This document shows, one piece after another, positions 5,400 through 11,675 of a stretch of 27,306 nucleotides of DNA. The notes below the pieces were generated by a model. It did no database searches, had not been told where the DNA came from, and saw nothing but the letters and a program-made list of their open reading frames with translations. Source of the DNA: a virus; the IMG/VR virus record IMGVR_UViG_3300044612_001891, positions 1 to 27,306 of that record; one strand, 5' to 3'. The translations under genes were made by a program, and so were the position numbers. Within the stretch, counting starts at the first letter, position 1. Every line of letters begins with the position of its first letter.

Positions 5400-5798
5400 A
5401 TGGTATCATTAACAGATTTTAACAAGCCTTTTGAATGCACAGACGTGTACGAAAGAGAAAAATACACACTGGAACACGTAGAACTTTCTGATGATGAGGA
5501 TTTGATCGGAAAAGATGTTACTTTAATGGCGTATGTTTTTTATCCGAACAAACTTTTTAAAAGTCTATTTCGTATCCGCTCAAAAGAGCAAGAAGGCACA
5601 GTAAATTTAGGCGCGTTAGAGTTTCTTTTGACCCCTGATGAATATGAAGATTTTTTAGGTGGATTGCTGGATGTTTGCAGTGATTTTTCTGTTGAAGAGC
5701 CAAACAAATGGCGCACACACATCAAATACGTTTGGTCCACAGAGGAAATTGAAAAAACAGACGGACTTCTTTATGACCCAGAATACAGAACCCTGTAA
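5400..5798 (+). CDS. Hypothetical phage protein, 132 aa
   Basis: Not recognised. The product is acidic and soluble, with strands rich in aromatic residues and short acidic loops (SDDEDL, TPDEYEDF). There is no membrane segment, signal peptide or known catalytic motif. AAGGAA lies seven bases before the ATG and transcription should begin near 5376 from the dyad-covered promoter. It appears to be a one-gene unit followed by another promoter and a terminator. Confidence 0.7.
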   Translation: MVSLTDFNKPFECTDVYEREKYTLEHVELSDDEDLIGKDVTLMAYVFYPNKLFKSLFRIRSKEQEGTVNLGALEFLLTPDEYEDFLGGLLDVCSDFSVEEPNKWRTHIKYVWSTEEIEKTDGLLYDPEYRTL

Positions 5799-5803
5799 AC
5801 CCC

Positions 5804-5832
5804 TTGACAATGGTTGGTGTATGTGTCATAAC
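5804..5832 (+). promoter_or_regulatory. Promoter with an 8-bp-arm dyad
   Basis: TTGACA (5804-5809), 17 bp and CATAAC (5827-5832). A perfect inverted repeat GTTGGTGT (5813-5820) and ACACCAAC (5834-5841) has the same 13-bp spacing as the dyads at 5357 and 8638. The -10 is only a moderate match. Confidence 0.55.
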
Positions 5833-5835
5833 AAC

Positions 5836-5917
5836 ACCAACGCTCATAAGTGGTTTTGGTTTCTTGCCACTTAAAACTTGGCGGGGTTTCTTTGTTGATG
5901 GGAGGCCCCGTTTTTTT
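5836..5917 (+). ncRNA. Candidate small RNA or attenuated leader
   Basis: Between the promoter at 5804-5832 and a terminator at 5882-5917 there is no reading frame, only a hairpin AAGTGG (5848-5853)/CCACTT (5867-5872) and the terminator stem. A transcript of about 80 bases is expected. It may be a stand-alone small RNA, or a leader whose terminator controls the operon that starts at 5953, which has no other obvious promoter. Confidence 0.4.
5882..5917 (+). terminator. Intrinsic terminator or attenuator
   Basis: CGGGG (5882-5886) pairs with CCCCG (5906-5910), followed directly by seven T (5911-5917). The loop is long (19 bases), so strength may be moderate. Confidence 0.6.
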
Positions 5918-5952
5918 ATTGATTGAGTACCAACAAGCAAAGGAGAGTGATT

Positions 5953-6234
5953 ATGGAAAAAGTACTCTACGGCCTATGGCATATCCAGCATGGTGATCTA
6001 CTAACAGTTACAACTGAATCTAATAATAGAACCGATTGTGTGGATATTCATCACGATTTAAGTGTTGGTGATGACAATTATTGGTTAGTAAAGGATAGAA
6101 CAGTTGCCGAGAAAGCTTCTGTTCATAGCGAACCTTGGTACAATGCTAACTATGATACACCTAGTAACAGATACAAGGGTGAAACAAAAGTGGTTAAAGT
6201 AGTAGTATGTGTAGATGAAGAGGAGTCATTATGA
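5953..6234 (+). CDS. Hypothetical phage protein, 93 aa
   Basis: Not recognised. The ATG at 5953 is chosen because AGGAG lies eight bases upstream. The 93-residue product looks like an all-beta or alpha/beta small domain with a conserved-looking start (LYGLWHIQHGDLLTVTTE) and an acidic tail (DEEESL). It is first in a three-gene operon and overlaps the next gene by ATGA. No dedicated promoter is seen, so expression probably depends on read-through of the terminator at 5882-5917. Confidence 0.65.
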   Translation: MEKVLYGLWHIQHGDLLTVTTESNNRTDCVDIHHDLSVGDDNYWLVKDRTVAEKASVHSEPWYNANYDTPSNRYKGETKVVKVVVCVDEEESL

Positions 6235-6638
6235 CCAAACTATACCCTATAGGCACACAACTCATAACAAAGAGGCTGAGTCAGGCGTACCTTGCAGATG
6301 AAATTGGTTTTTTCATTGAAACACAGCTTTCAGATAAAGAATTTTGCCAAGATTTTATTCTTATGCATTGTGGCTTTGATATTGATACATGGCGCGTCAC
6401 AGTTACCAAAAAAAACCAAAAATGGTTAAGTCCTGTACCGATGGTGGGGGATTTGGTGGATGTTTATAAAGAATATTCAGTATTTACACCTATGTATTTT
6501 TCTAAGTTTGAGTTTGAATTATCAGAAAACTTTAGTGCAGTCGTTAAACGTATTATTGAACGCACTTACCCCAACGGCCAACGCGCACCGTTGATTGAAT
6601 GGGACGAAGTGATCCTGCCAAAAACTAAGGGAGAATAA
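6231..6638 (+). CDS. Hypothetical phage protein, 135 aa
   Basis: Not recognised. It is a soluble mixed alpha/beta protein that ends with an aromatic-acidic segment (IEWDEVILPK). The next gene ends with a comparable pattern (LWDAEIIKYPK), so the two may be distant relatives. A GAGGAG ribosome-binding site precedes the ATG, which overlaps the preceding stop codon. Confidence 0.65.
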   Translation: MTKLYPIGTQLITKRLSQAYLADEIGFFIETQLSDKEFCQDFILMHCGFDIDTWRVTVTKKNQKWLSPVPMVGDLVDVYKEYSVFTPMYFSKFEFELSENFSAVVKRIIERTYPNGQRAPLIEWDEVILPKTKGE

Positions 6639-6640
6639 TT

Positions 6641-7051
6641 ATGACGCCACAATACAGTCCGGATGATTTTGAAAGTATTGGAAACGATACTCATAATCAA
6701 TTTACTTTAATAAAAAAAACTACTATTGAAGAGCCTTTGATTGTGGTTTTGTCTTTGTATATTCAGTTTTTTCTGAAACCAATTGCTGACAATAAGAAGT
6801 TGGCCCAAGAATTTGTTTCTTTTTACAATGAAAAATACAAACTTTTGGATAGGGATAAAATGCCTAAGGGGTACGAATGGCGTTACGCCTCGGTAGATTT
6901 TGATAAAAAAGAGCACACAATTATCAGGTTTAAAGTGATACTTGACTGGCACATGTTGGCCCAAAATTGGATGGTGCGTTTATGGGATGCTGAAATAATA
7001 AAATATCCCAAGATTACTAATCAAACACCAGAACCCCACCCTGCTGCTTAA
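6641..7051 (+). CDS. Hypothetical phage protein, 136 aa
   Basis: Not recognised. A hydrophobic stretch at about residues 31-46 (EPLIVVLSLYIQFFLKP) could be a buried helix rather than a true membrane span. The protein ends in a short Pro/Ala tail. The start has GGGAG upstream and follows the previous stop by two bases. The last 35 bases overlap the convergent gene at 7017-7271. Confidence 0.65.
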   Translation: MTPQYSPDDFESIGNDTHNQFTLIKKTTIEEPLIVVLSLYIQFFLKPIADNKKLAQEFVSFYNEKYKLLDRDKMPKGYEWRYASVDFDKKEHTIIRFKVILDWHMLAQNWMVRLWDAEIIKYPKITNQTPEPHPAA

Positions 7052-7271
7052 CCCTATCCAGCAGATCGTCAATCTCTTGCCTGATACTCTCTAGACAATG
7101 CACAGATGCGTTGATGTTGTAATCATCCACCGTGTTGGCATGGAAACGCGCAACACGGCATAAACACTCTATCGTTTTTAAATGATTGTTTTTCAGGATT
7201 ATGTCCTGAACGTTTTTTAAAGGCTCTTGCTTTTTCTTTTTATACTCAAAAAGATCAATGACCTTCCTCAT
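7017..7271 (-). CDS. Hypothetical phage protein, 84 aa
   Basis: Not recognised. I choose the ATG at 7271 because it gives only a 17-base overlap with the HTH gene upstream. The product is helical, with a Lys-rich segment (YKKKKQEPLKN) and a C-terminal helix (CLESIRQEIDDLLDRVKQQGG). As second gene of the HTH operon it may modulate that regulator, but nothing in the sequence shows this. Confidence 0.55.
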   Translation of the reverse strand: MRKVIDLFEYKKKKQEPLKNVQDIILKNNHLKTIECLCRVARFHANTVDDYNINASVHCLESIRQEIDDLLDRVKQQGGVLVFD

Positions 7272-7533
7272 ACTGAATCTTGCCCTCAAAGTATGCTTTT
7301 TTAATCTTCTCCGGCACGATCTCAAGTTCTCTAGCCACATCATCGAAATTTAAATCCAATACTTTACAAAGGCAACGTAAAAATGCTTCGTCCTGACTTT
7401 TTGTGCGTCGGTCTTCGATAAAAAGAATTTTGTGACCCGATCCTGAAAAACCATAGTCTTTCATCAAATCAAGAACATGGCCTCTTGACCAACCCAACGA
7501 TTCCCTGCGACTTCTTAAAAGCGTTTTGTGCAT
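7255..7533 (-). CDS. XRE-like helix-turn-helix protein
   Basis: 92 residues. The first 70 fit an XRE/HTH_3-type fold with a longer loop than usual: helix 1 LRSRRESLGWS, helix 2 GHVLDLMKDYG, a recognition region about 31-45 (GSGHKILFIEDRRTKS), then DEAFLRCLCKVLDLNFDDVAREL, the typical scaffold helices 4 and 5. AAGGA lies before the start. It is divergent from the operon at 7613, whose promoter and dyad-like sequence are in between. It could therefore repress that promoter and the related ones, and is the main alternative to the ribbon-helix-helix protein as master regulator. Confidence 0.65.
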   Translation of the reverse strand: MHKTLLRSRRESLGWSRGHVLDLMKDYGFSGSGHKILFIEDRRTKSQDEAFLRCLCKVLDLNFDDVARELEIVPEKIKKAYFEGKIQYEEGH

Positions 7534-7549
7534 AACATCCTTTTTCTTC

Positions 7550-7578
7550 TTGACTTAATCTTTGTCTATTTGGTATGT
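7550..7578 (+). promoter_or_regulatory. Promoter of the VRR-NUC operon
   Basis: TTGACT (7550-7555), 17 bp and GTATGT (7573-7578), or TATGTA with an 18-bp spacer. The downstream sequence ATATCACACATCC lacks the clean ACAACA arm seen in other members of the family. Confidence 0.55.
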
Positions 7579-7612
7579 ATATCACACATCCACAAAAAAA
7601 GAAAGTGTTTTT

Positions 7613-7846
7613 ATGATTGCAAAATTAAAGTCTGAGTTCGTGTTTAAGAGCTTTCCCTTTGAGGTTGACGAAATTAGTGATGAAGAGGTAACCCAGTACC
7701 TTAACAAGGCTGCTAGTGAGGGATGGTCTTTATACAGCACGAATCTTGCTCTTGATTCTGACCGCGTTGTTCAGACGTTTGTTCACAAGAAGCGCAAAAA
7801 GGATCAAAAAGAAGACTCTTTGGTGGACACGTTTGGCACTCATTGA
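7613..7846 (+). CDS. DUF4177-like small protein
   Basis: 77 residues resembling DUF4177-type proteins: an N-terminal strand and linker ending in EVDEISDEEVTQYLNKAASEGWSL, followed by strands and a terminal VQTFVHKK segment. The leucine-(x)n-EGW core is the family hallmark; the function is unknown. The start at 7613 follows a weak purine-rich site. It is the first gene of a tightly packed operon of four (7613-8625). Confidence 0.6.
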   Translation: MIAKLKSEFVFKSFPFEVDEISDEEVTQYLNKAASEGWSLYSTNLALDSDRVVQTFVHKKRKKDQKEDSLVDTFGTH

Positions 7847-8097
7847 TGATAAGGGATGAGAATTTTTTAGACGACGCTGAAGTGGATATTGATTTTAATG
7901 TCTTTCCCACAGCCAGCTTTGTCATCACGTTCCATCCCTTCCCAGACGAATCTGATGCCCATTTTGAATGCACCCTTGTGGATTTGATTTGGGAAGCGGT
8001 ATCCCAAAGAATTGAAAACAAGGAAAACCCAAAAACAATCTCAAATTACTTGAGAATGTTGGCAAGCGAAATAGATGGAGCGTGTGATGATTCTTAA
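7846..8097 (+). CDS. Hypothetical acidic protein, 83 aa
   Basis: Not recognised. The ATG at 7846 shares its A with the TGA of the preceding gene, pointing to translational coupling; an upstream TTG at 7843 is the alternative start. The product is very acidic (DENFLDDAEVDIDF at the start) with a helical second half. No motif is visible. It overlaps the next small gene by 11 bases. Confidence 0.6.
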   Translation: MIRDENFLDDAEVDIDFNVFPTASFVITFHPFPDESDAHFECTLVDLIWEAVSQRIENKENPKTISNYLRMLASEIDGACDDS

Positions 8098-8245
8098 AGC
8101 CGCCTGTTTTGTCTTGATTGTCACGGTGCTGGCTTTGCTGTCTTTGATAGTGCTGGACGATCAAAAGGTGTGTTTTGACTATGGTCGCCTGAAGGATAAA
8201 ATGGTGTCTATGGTTGTGGATTCTGAAACGGTGCCTGTGGAGTAA
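8087..8245 (+). CDS. 52-residue single-span membrane protein
   Basis: A short gene between the acidic protein and the nuclease. ATG at 8087 has TGGAG upstream, and TAA at 8243-8245 overlaps the ATG of the nuclease gene. After MILKAA come about 19 hydrophobic residues (roughly 7-26, CFVLIVTVLALLSLIVL), then a charged 26-residue tail. This is a single membrane helix, N-in by the positive-inside rule, with its C-terminus outside. It fills the operon gap exactly, which supports its being real. The function is unknown; small phage membrane peptides often inhibit host functions. Confidence 0.65.
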   Translation: MILKAACFVLIVTVLALLSLIVLDDQKVCFDYGRLKDKMVSMVVDSETVPVE

Positions 8246-8625
8246 TGTTTAAAAGAAAAAAAGCATTTTTTAGTCCAGAGGACCTTTTGCAACGGGCCAT
8301 AATAGAGCACCTTCGGTTGGTTATGAAAAAAGGCATTGTCTACCATATTAAGAATGACGGTGAAACTGAGGCAAAACGCAAAAGAAACGCAGCTATTGGC
8401 GTTCTCTCTGGTGTTGCTGACTTGCACGTTGTATGGGCAGGGGGCCATGGGTATATTGAAGTCAAGCTACCCAAAAAAACCAGCGTTCAAAAGCCCAGCC
8501 AAATAGAATTTGAAAAAACCTGCAAGGCATTAAAAGTACCCTACGCCGTTTGTCGATCCCTTGACGATGTGACGCAGTTTGTTTTGGATAACAAAATACC
8601 CAATAGAATATCAAATAAACGTTGA
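8245..8625 (+). CDS. VRR-NUC domain nuclease
   Basis: 126 residues forming a stand-alone VRR-NUC (PD-(D/E)XK superfamily) domain: an N-terminal helix with Glu12 and Glu21, then GVADLHVV (56-63, catalytic Asp59), YIEVKLPK (70-77, Glu72-x-Lys74), and the helix with PSQIEFEK (84-91, Gln86). The stand-alone phage form is about this length. Members cleave branched DNA such as Holliday junctions or flaps. It closes the operon from 7550, beginning at the stop codon of the small membrane gene, and lies upstream of the GlyRS-like and ERF recombinase genes. A role in recombination or resolving replication intermediates is likely. Confidence 0.85.
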   Translation: MFKRKKAFFSPEDLLQRAIIEHLRLVMKKGIVYHIKNDGETEAKRKRNAAIGVLSGVADLHVVWAGGHGYIEVKLPKKTSVQKPSQIEFEKTCKALKVPYAVCRSLDDVTQFVLDNKIPNRISNKR

Positions 8626-8650
8626 CTTGGTTTGTGTTGTTGTGTATTGT
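8622..8650 (+). promoter_or_regulatory. Promoter-operator of the GlyRS-like gene
   Basis: TTGACT (8622-8627), 17 bp and TATTGT (8645-8650). The inverted repeat TGTTGT (8638-8643) and ACAACA (8657-8662) with 13-bp spacing matches that at 5357-5381 at all but one position across the dyad. The -35 overlaps the stop codon of the nuclease gene. Confidence 0.75.
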
Positions 8651-8683
8651 ATACAAACAACATTATATAGCAAAAGAGTATTT

Positions 8684-9379
8684 ATGAAACAATGTTTTAC
8701 CAATGCCACAGTAGCATGGAATGAGTTAGAAATCATCCGGCGAGAAAGTTTAATCCGTGAAATACCTATTTTGCTGAACAACGTTTGGCGAGGTCTAAAT
8801 CCTGCTGTAAGATTTGAGCGTGTAGAAACACCTATTCTAACGCCAGCATCTTATTTACAAAGCCATATAAATGCAAAATTTGAACTTATTGAGGCTGGAA
8901 AGCGTGGCTTTTTGAGGCCGGAAACAACAGCCGGAACGTTTGAAGCCATGAGCATGTTGTTTCCACAAAAAGAATCCATGAAAAAGCATTTGCCTTTGTG
9001 TCTTTGGCAAGTGGGTTTATCTTTTCGAGATGAAAAAAACCCAGACACCATGAGGGCCAGCAAACTAAGATTGGTTCAATTTTACCAAATAGAATTTCAG
9101 TTATTTTGCAGTCATGGAACAAAGGCTCCTTATTTAGAAACTGCCGCTAATGCTCTCACGGACTTTTATTGTGGGCATTTAGAAAATCCAGAGGATTTGC
9201 CACATTATAGCGAAAAAACGATTGATTGGGTTATAGATACTTTAGAAGTGGGCGGGTTGTCTAAGAGAACAGATTGGGAACACGGCGAAGTTTACGAGGT
9301 TGCCATAGGCATAGACAGGCTTGTCGCAAAACAATTACAGACTTTTTATTCAATCCAAGACGAAAGAAGGTTGACTTAG
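8684..9379 (+). CDS. Stand-alone glycyl-tRNA-synthetase-like catalytic core
   Basis: The 231-residue product follows the catalytic domain of alpha2-type (archaeal/eukaryotic-like) glycyl-tRNA synthetase, a class II enzyme. Motif 1 lies around 42-52 (VRFERVETPIL). The GlyRS signature RGFLRPETTAG (74-84) aligns with RGYLRPETAQG. Motif 2 starts with SFRDE (113-117) and continues through IEFQLF (136-141). KRTDWEHG (194-201) matches the GIANRTDYDL region, and motif 3 is YEVAIGIDR (204-212). The anticodon-binding domain and most insertions are missing, so it is about half the usual length. In motif 3 the usual EPS(F/Y)G reads EVAIG, so a serine in the glycine pocket is replaced by alanine. It is monocistronic behind a dyad promoter. 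Ligation of an amino acid to something other than tRNA is possible. Family placement is strong; the substrate is unknown. Confidence 0.85.
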   Translation: MKQCFTNATVAWNELEIIRRESLIREIPILLNNVWRGLNPAVRFERVETPILTPASYLQSHINAKFELIEAGKRGFLRPETTAGTFEAMSMLFPQKESMKKHLPLCLWQVGLSFRDEKNPDTMRASKLRLVQFYQIEFQLFCSHGTKAPYLETAANALTDFYCGHLENPEDLPHYSEKTIDWVIDTLEVGGLSKRTDWEHGEVYEVAIGIDRLVAKQLQTFYSIQDERRLT

Positions 9380-9399
9380 TATCGCACTGTGTGTATTGT
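9371..9399 (+). promoter_or_regulatory. Promoter of the ERF gene
   Basis: TTGACT (9371-9376), 17 bp and TATTGT (9394-9399), followed by TTACAAACATCAACA, which keeps the right arm of the operator but not the left. The -35 lies within the last codons of the GlyRS-like gene. Confidence 0.7.
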
Positions 9400-9427
9400 T
9401 TACAAACATCAACACAAAGGAGCCTTT

Positions 9428-10105
9428 ATGAGTATCTTGTACGAATTACAGAAAAACATTCATGCGCCAAAGGACAAAAAAAACACCTTTGGAAACTACA
9501 ATTATAGGACCGCTGAGGGCATTCTTGCGGTGGCTAAGTCTGTGATGCCTGAGGGCGTAAGCATTGTGCTTAGTGACGATGTTATCGAGATTGGGGGGCA
9601 TATTTTTGTGAAGGCAAAAGCAACCTTAAAATCAGGGAGTGACGTTATTGCTGAATCTTTTGGTTTTGCTGGGCATCCTTTGGATAAAAAGGGAATGGAT
9701 TTTTCGCAAATCACAGGGGCTTCTTCGTCTTATGCCCGTAAGTATGCTTTGCAAGGCTTGTTTGCCCTTGACGATAGTTCCGCTGACCCTGACGTTACCA
9801 ACAAGCACGAAACAGACACAAGAACGAAAACTGCCCCTGCAAAAATTTACGCGCCTTCTACGCCAGCGGCAGACCAAGGAACAGGACCAAAAGTGGCAAG
9901 TGATAAGCAAAAAGGCATGATAACTGTTCTTGGGAAAAAGCTGAATCCAGATGTAGCGGCCAAGATCAAAGCAGATTTTAAAATTATGACAAACGATCAG
10001 TGGAATTCTATGACATCATTTACGGCATCCAAACTTATTGAGGCTTTGCAAAATGCGGAAAAGTCGCCACAAGAACACGTTTTAGATGATGAAATTCCTT
10101 ATTAG
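9428..10105 (+). CDS. erf: ERF-family single-strand annealing recombinase
   Basis: 225 residues. The N-terminal 130 show the ERF superfamily pattern: start helix LYELQKNIHAPKDKK, FGNYNYRTAEGILAVAK (21-37), then VKAKATLKSGSDVI, and GASSSYARKYALQGLFALDD, which corresponds to the G-x-S-Y-(A/G)-(R/K)-(K/R)-Y-x-L hallmark. A Thr/Pro/Ala linker leads to a small helical C-domain. The last eight residues (VLDDEIPY) copy the acidic tip of SSB proteins (DDDIPF) used to recruit partners. AAGGAG precedes the ATG at 9428. The protein anneals single strands during phage recombination or circularisation, and would pair naturally with the nearby nuclease. Confidence 0.9.
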   Translation: MSILYELQKNIHAPKDKKNTFGNYNYRTAEGILAVAKSVMPEGVSIVLSDDVIEIGGHIFVKAKATLKSGSDVIAESFGFAGHPLDKKGMDFSQITGASSSYARKYALQGLFALDDSSADPDVTNKHETDTRTKTAPAKIYAPSTPAADQGTGPKVASDKQKGMITVLGKKLNPDVAAKIKADFKIMTNDQWNSMTSFTASKLIEALQNAEKSPQEHVLDDEIPY

Positions 10106-10178
10106 GGGCAAAAATGCTTTGAAATTGCAAAAAATGTCTATAAGGTGATGTAAAACCTGCCAAAGGAGAGAATGGACG

Positions 10179-10460
10179 ATGTTTTGTTTTTCATTCTTCC
10201 CAAAGTTTAAAACCCTGAAAAAAAAGGAAAATGAAATGTCCGAAGTCGATCAAACCTTAGCTGCCGTGGAGAATTTTTTTAAAAAAGCATCTATTGATGC
10301 CGCTGATCTTGCTTTTCGCGTTGTAAAAAGCCCTGAGATTGTGGACAGAATTACACTTGAGGAAGTGGGACACATTATGAACTCTGCTCTTAATGACCTT
10401 GGAAACTTCCGCAACAACATCAAAGCTACGGTTGGTGCTATCCGCCAACGGGGAAACTAA
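10179..10460 (+). CDS. Hypothetical small helical phage protein
   Basis: Not recognised. From 10179 it has 93 residues and an AAAGGAG site, although spacing is a little long. A second start at 10236 (MSEVDQTL, 74 residues) has AAGGAAAA at ideal distance and removes an odd Phe/Lys-rich leader, so the true start is uncertain. The body is helical (VDQTLAAVENFFKKAS, EEVGHIMNSALNDLGNFRNN) with no membrane span. It lies just before the lysis cassette. Confidence 0.6.
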   Translation: MFCFSFFPKFKTLKKKENEMSEVDQTLAAVENFFKKASIDAADLAFRVVKSPEIVDRITLEEVGHIMNSALNDLGNFRNNIKATVGAIRQRGN

Positions 10461-10471
10461 AGGCCCCTGTT

Positions 10472-10717
10472 GTGGATGACAGCAGCAATACAAATACCAA
10501 ATTGCTTATAACGCTTATTGGTATTGTCATCGCCACCATTGCGGGGGCTGGAACCTATTTTCTGAAAACGCAAGCGGACATGGATAAAAACCTTGCCGTA
10601 ATGGTGGCGATTATGAAAAAAGAAGATGAGCAATCCGATTTTGCCAAACTCGAAGAGCGCGTTACCAATATCGAAAACGCCATACCCACCCTTATCGCTA
10701 ACCAAGGGGCTAAATGA
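10472..10717 (+). CDS. Single-TM protein before the endolysin, holin- or spanin-like
   Basis: 81 residues starting with GTG at 10472. There is a short polar N-terminus, one membrane helix at about residues 10-30 (LLITLIGIVIATIAGAGTYFL), then a charged amphipathic tail with heptad character (FAKLEERVTNIENAIPTLI). This N-terminal-anchor-plus-coiled-coil layout fits an inner-membrane spanin fragment, a pinholin-like or XhlA-like protein. It is the first gene of a compact block (10472-12444) that includes the endolysin and a three-TM holin candidate. No Rz1-like lipoprotein is seen. The assignment to lysis is from context and topology. Confidence 0.55.
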   Translation: MDDSSNTNTKLLITLIGIVIATIAGAGTYFLKTQADMDKNLAVMVAIMKKEDEQSDFAKLEERVTNIENAIPTLIANQGAK

Positions 10718-10899
10718 TGACTGAATGGCAACCGATTGATGCTGCACCTAGGGATGGAACGGACCTACTTTGTTTTGATAAATATTGTGTTGTGATGCAT
10801 TGGCATGAACGTTGCAAAATGTGGTTTACCGATGATGGTAACACTGGAGAACCTACCCACTGGATGCCGTTACCAGAATCACCAAAAACAGAGGAATAA
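10714..10899 (+). CDS. DUF551-like small protein
   Basis: 61 residues with the DUF551 pattern found in many phages: an N-terminal WQPIDAAPRDGTDLL and a C-terminal PTHWMPLPESPK, with Trp-rich beta strands between. The function is unknown. Two ATGs in tandem (10714, 10717) overlap the preceding stop; AAGGGG lies just upstream. Confidence 0.75.
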   Translation: MMTEWQPIDAAPRDGTDLLCFDKYCVVMHWHERCKMWFTDDGNTGEPTHWMPLPESPKTEE

Positions 10900-11367
10900 A
10901 TGATGCTTTCTCTTTCTCAAGATGGAATTGACCTGATCCATGCTTTTGAAGGGTGCGTGTTAAAGATTTACAAGGATTCTGCTGGCATTGACACCATTGG
11001 GTGGGGCCACAGAGTATGGCCAGAGGAAATACCTCAATTCCAAAACGGAATCACCCAAGAACAAGCGGATGCTTTGTTTTTAAAAGATGCGGCAAAGAAA
11101 GAAAACTCTGTTTGGGATTTGATTTTTTATCCCATAAACCAAGGGCAATTTGATGCGCTTGTGTCCTTTACGTTTAACCTTGGACGCAAGAACCTTGAAC
11201 AATCCACCCTTCGTCGCATGGTGAACGAAGGCAGAATACAAGAAGCATCCGCAGAATTTAAACGATGGATTTATATCAAGGGTCAACCCTCTAACGGCCT
11301 TCGCAGACGAAGACAGGCGGAATCTTTGATGTTTTTAGGCAATGAAAAATGGAAAGAGTTACTATGA
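10900..11367 (+). CDS. Endolysin, T4-type lysozyme (GH24)
   Basis: 155 residues with the phage lysozyme (GH24) active-site segment at the N-terminus: Glu17 in AFEG, Asp26 in YKDSAG and Thr32 in DTIGWGH, the canonical E-8aa-D-5aa-T arrangement. The rest has the expected VSFTFNLG helix (about 85-92) and the terminal LRRRRQAE segment. Length matches the family. It hydrolyses the muramic acid-N-acetylglucosamine bond of peptidoglycan. No signal peptide or signal-anchor is present, so release depends on a holin, for which the genes at 10472 and 11672 are candidates. Confidence 0.93.
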   Translation: MMLSLSQDGIDLIHAFEGCVLKIYKDSAGIDTIGWGHRVWPEEIPQFQNGITQEQADALFLKDAAKKENSVWDLIFYPINQGQFDALVSFTFNLGRKNLEQSTLRRMVNEGRIQEASAEFKRWIYIKGQPSNGLRRRRQAESLMFLGNEKWKELL

Positions 11368-11675
11368 AAAGCCTAGTAGATGAGACCGTTTATCAAAATG
11401 TGTTTGAAAACCTTAAAGGCGAAACAAACGCGCACTGGTTATGCGTAGCATTGAATGACAAACTGAATGAGACGCATGATTTTTTGCTTGAGATTGCTCG
11501 TACTATGCAGAGAAACGTAGATGACGTGGATCAGGAAAAAAGGGAAAGTCTCGAAGAGATTATAGATTTTGCGAATGGTTTGGCTGAACATATCCGTATT
11601 GAACAATACAGACATATTGATAAAATGAGAGAGTTTTCAGGGTTAAGGGAATACGGGAAAGGCATGAAACTATGA
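11364..11675 (+). CDS. Hypothetical helical protein in the lysis block
   Basis: Not recognised. The 103-residue product is acidic and almost entirely helical (FLLEIARTMQRNVDDVDQEKRESLEEIID), with no membrane span. It overlaps both the endolysin gene and the holin candidate by ATGA, so it is tightly co-translated. It could be an accessory or antiholin-like soluble factor, but there is no motif to show it. Confidence 0.6.
   Translation: MKSLVDETVYQNVFENLKGETNAHWLCVALNDKLNETHDFLLEIARTMQRNVDDVDQEKRESLEEIIDFANGLAEHIRIEQYRHIDKMREFSGLREYGKGMKL

Noticed and set aside
9274-9507. 77-codon plus frame across the ERF promoter
   Set aside because: It overlaps the end of the GlyRS-like gene, the promoter and the ERF start in another frame, with no start signal.
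10172-10210. 12-codon frame starting at ATG 10172
   Set aside because: It shares the AAAGGAG site with the next gene at very short spacing and has no distinctive composition; the longer frame at 10179 or 10236 is more likely.
10472-10717. Embedded Rz1-type lipoprotein
   Set aside because: I looked for a lipobox (L-x-(G/A)-C) in the other plus frames over and near this gene and found none.
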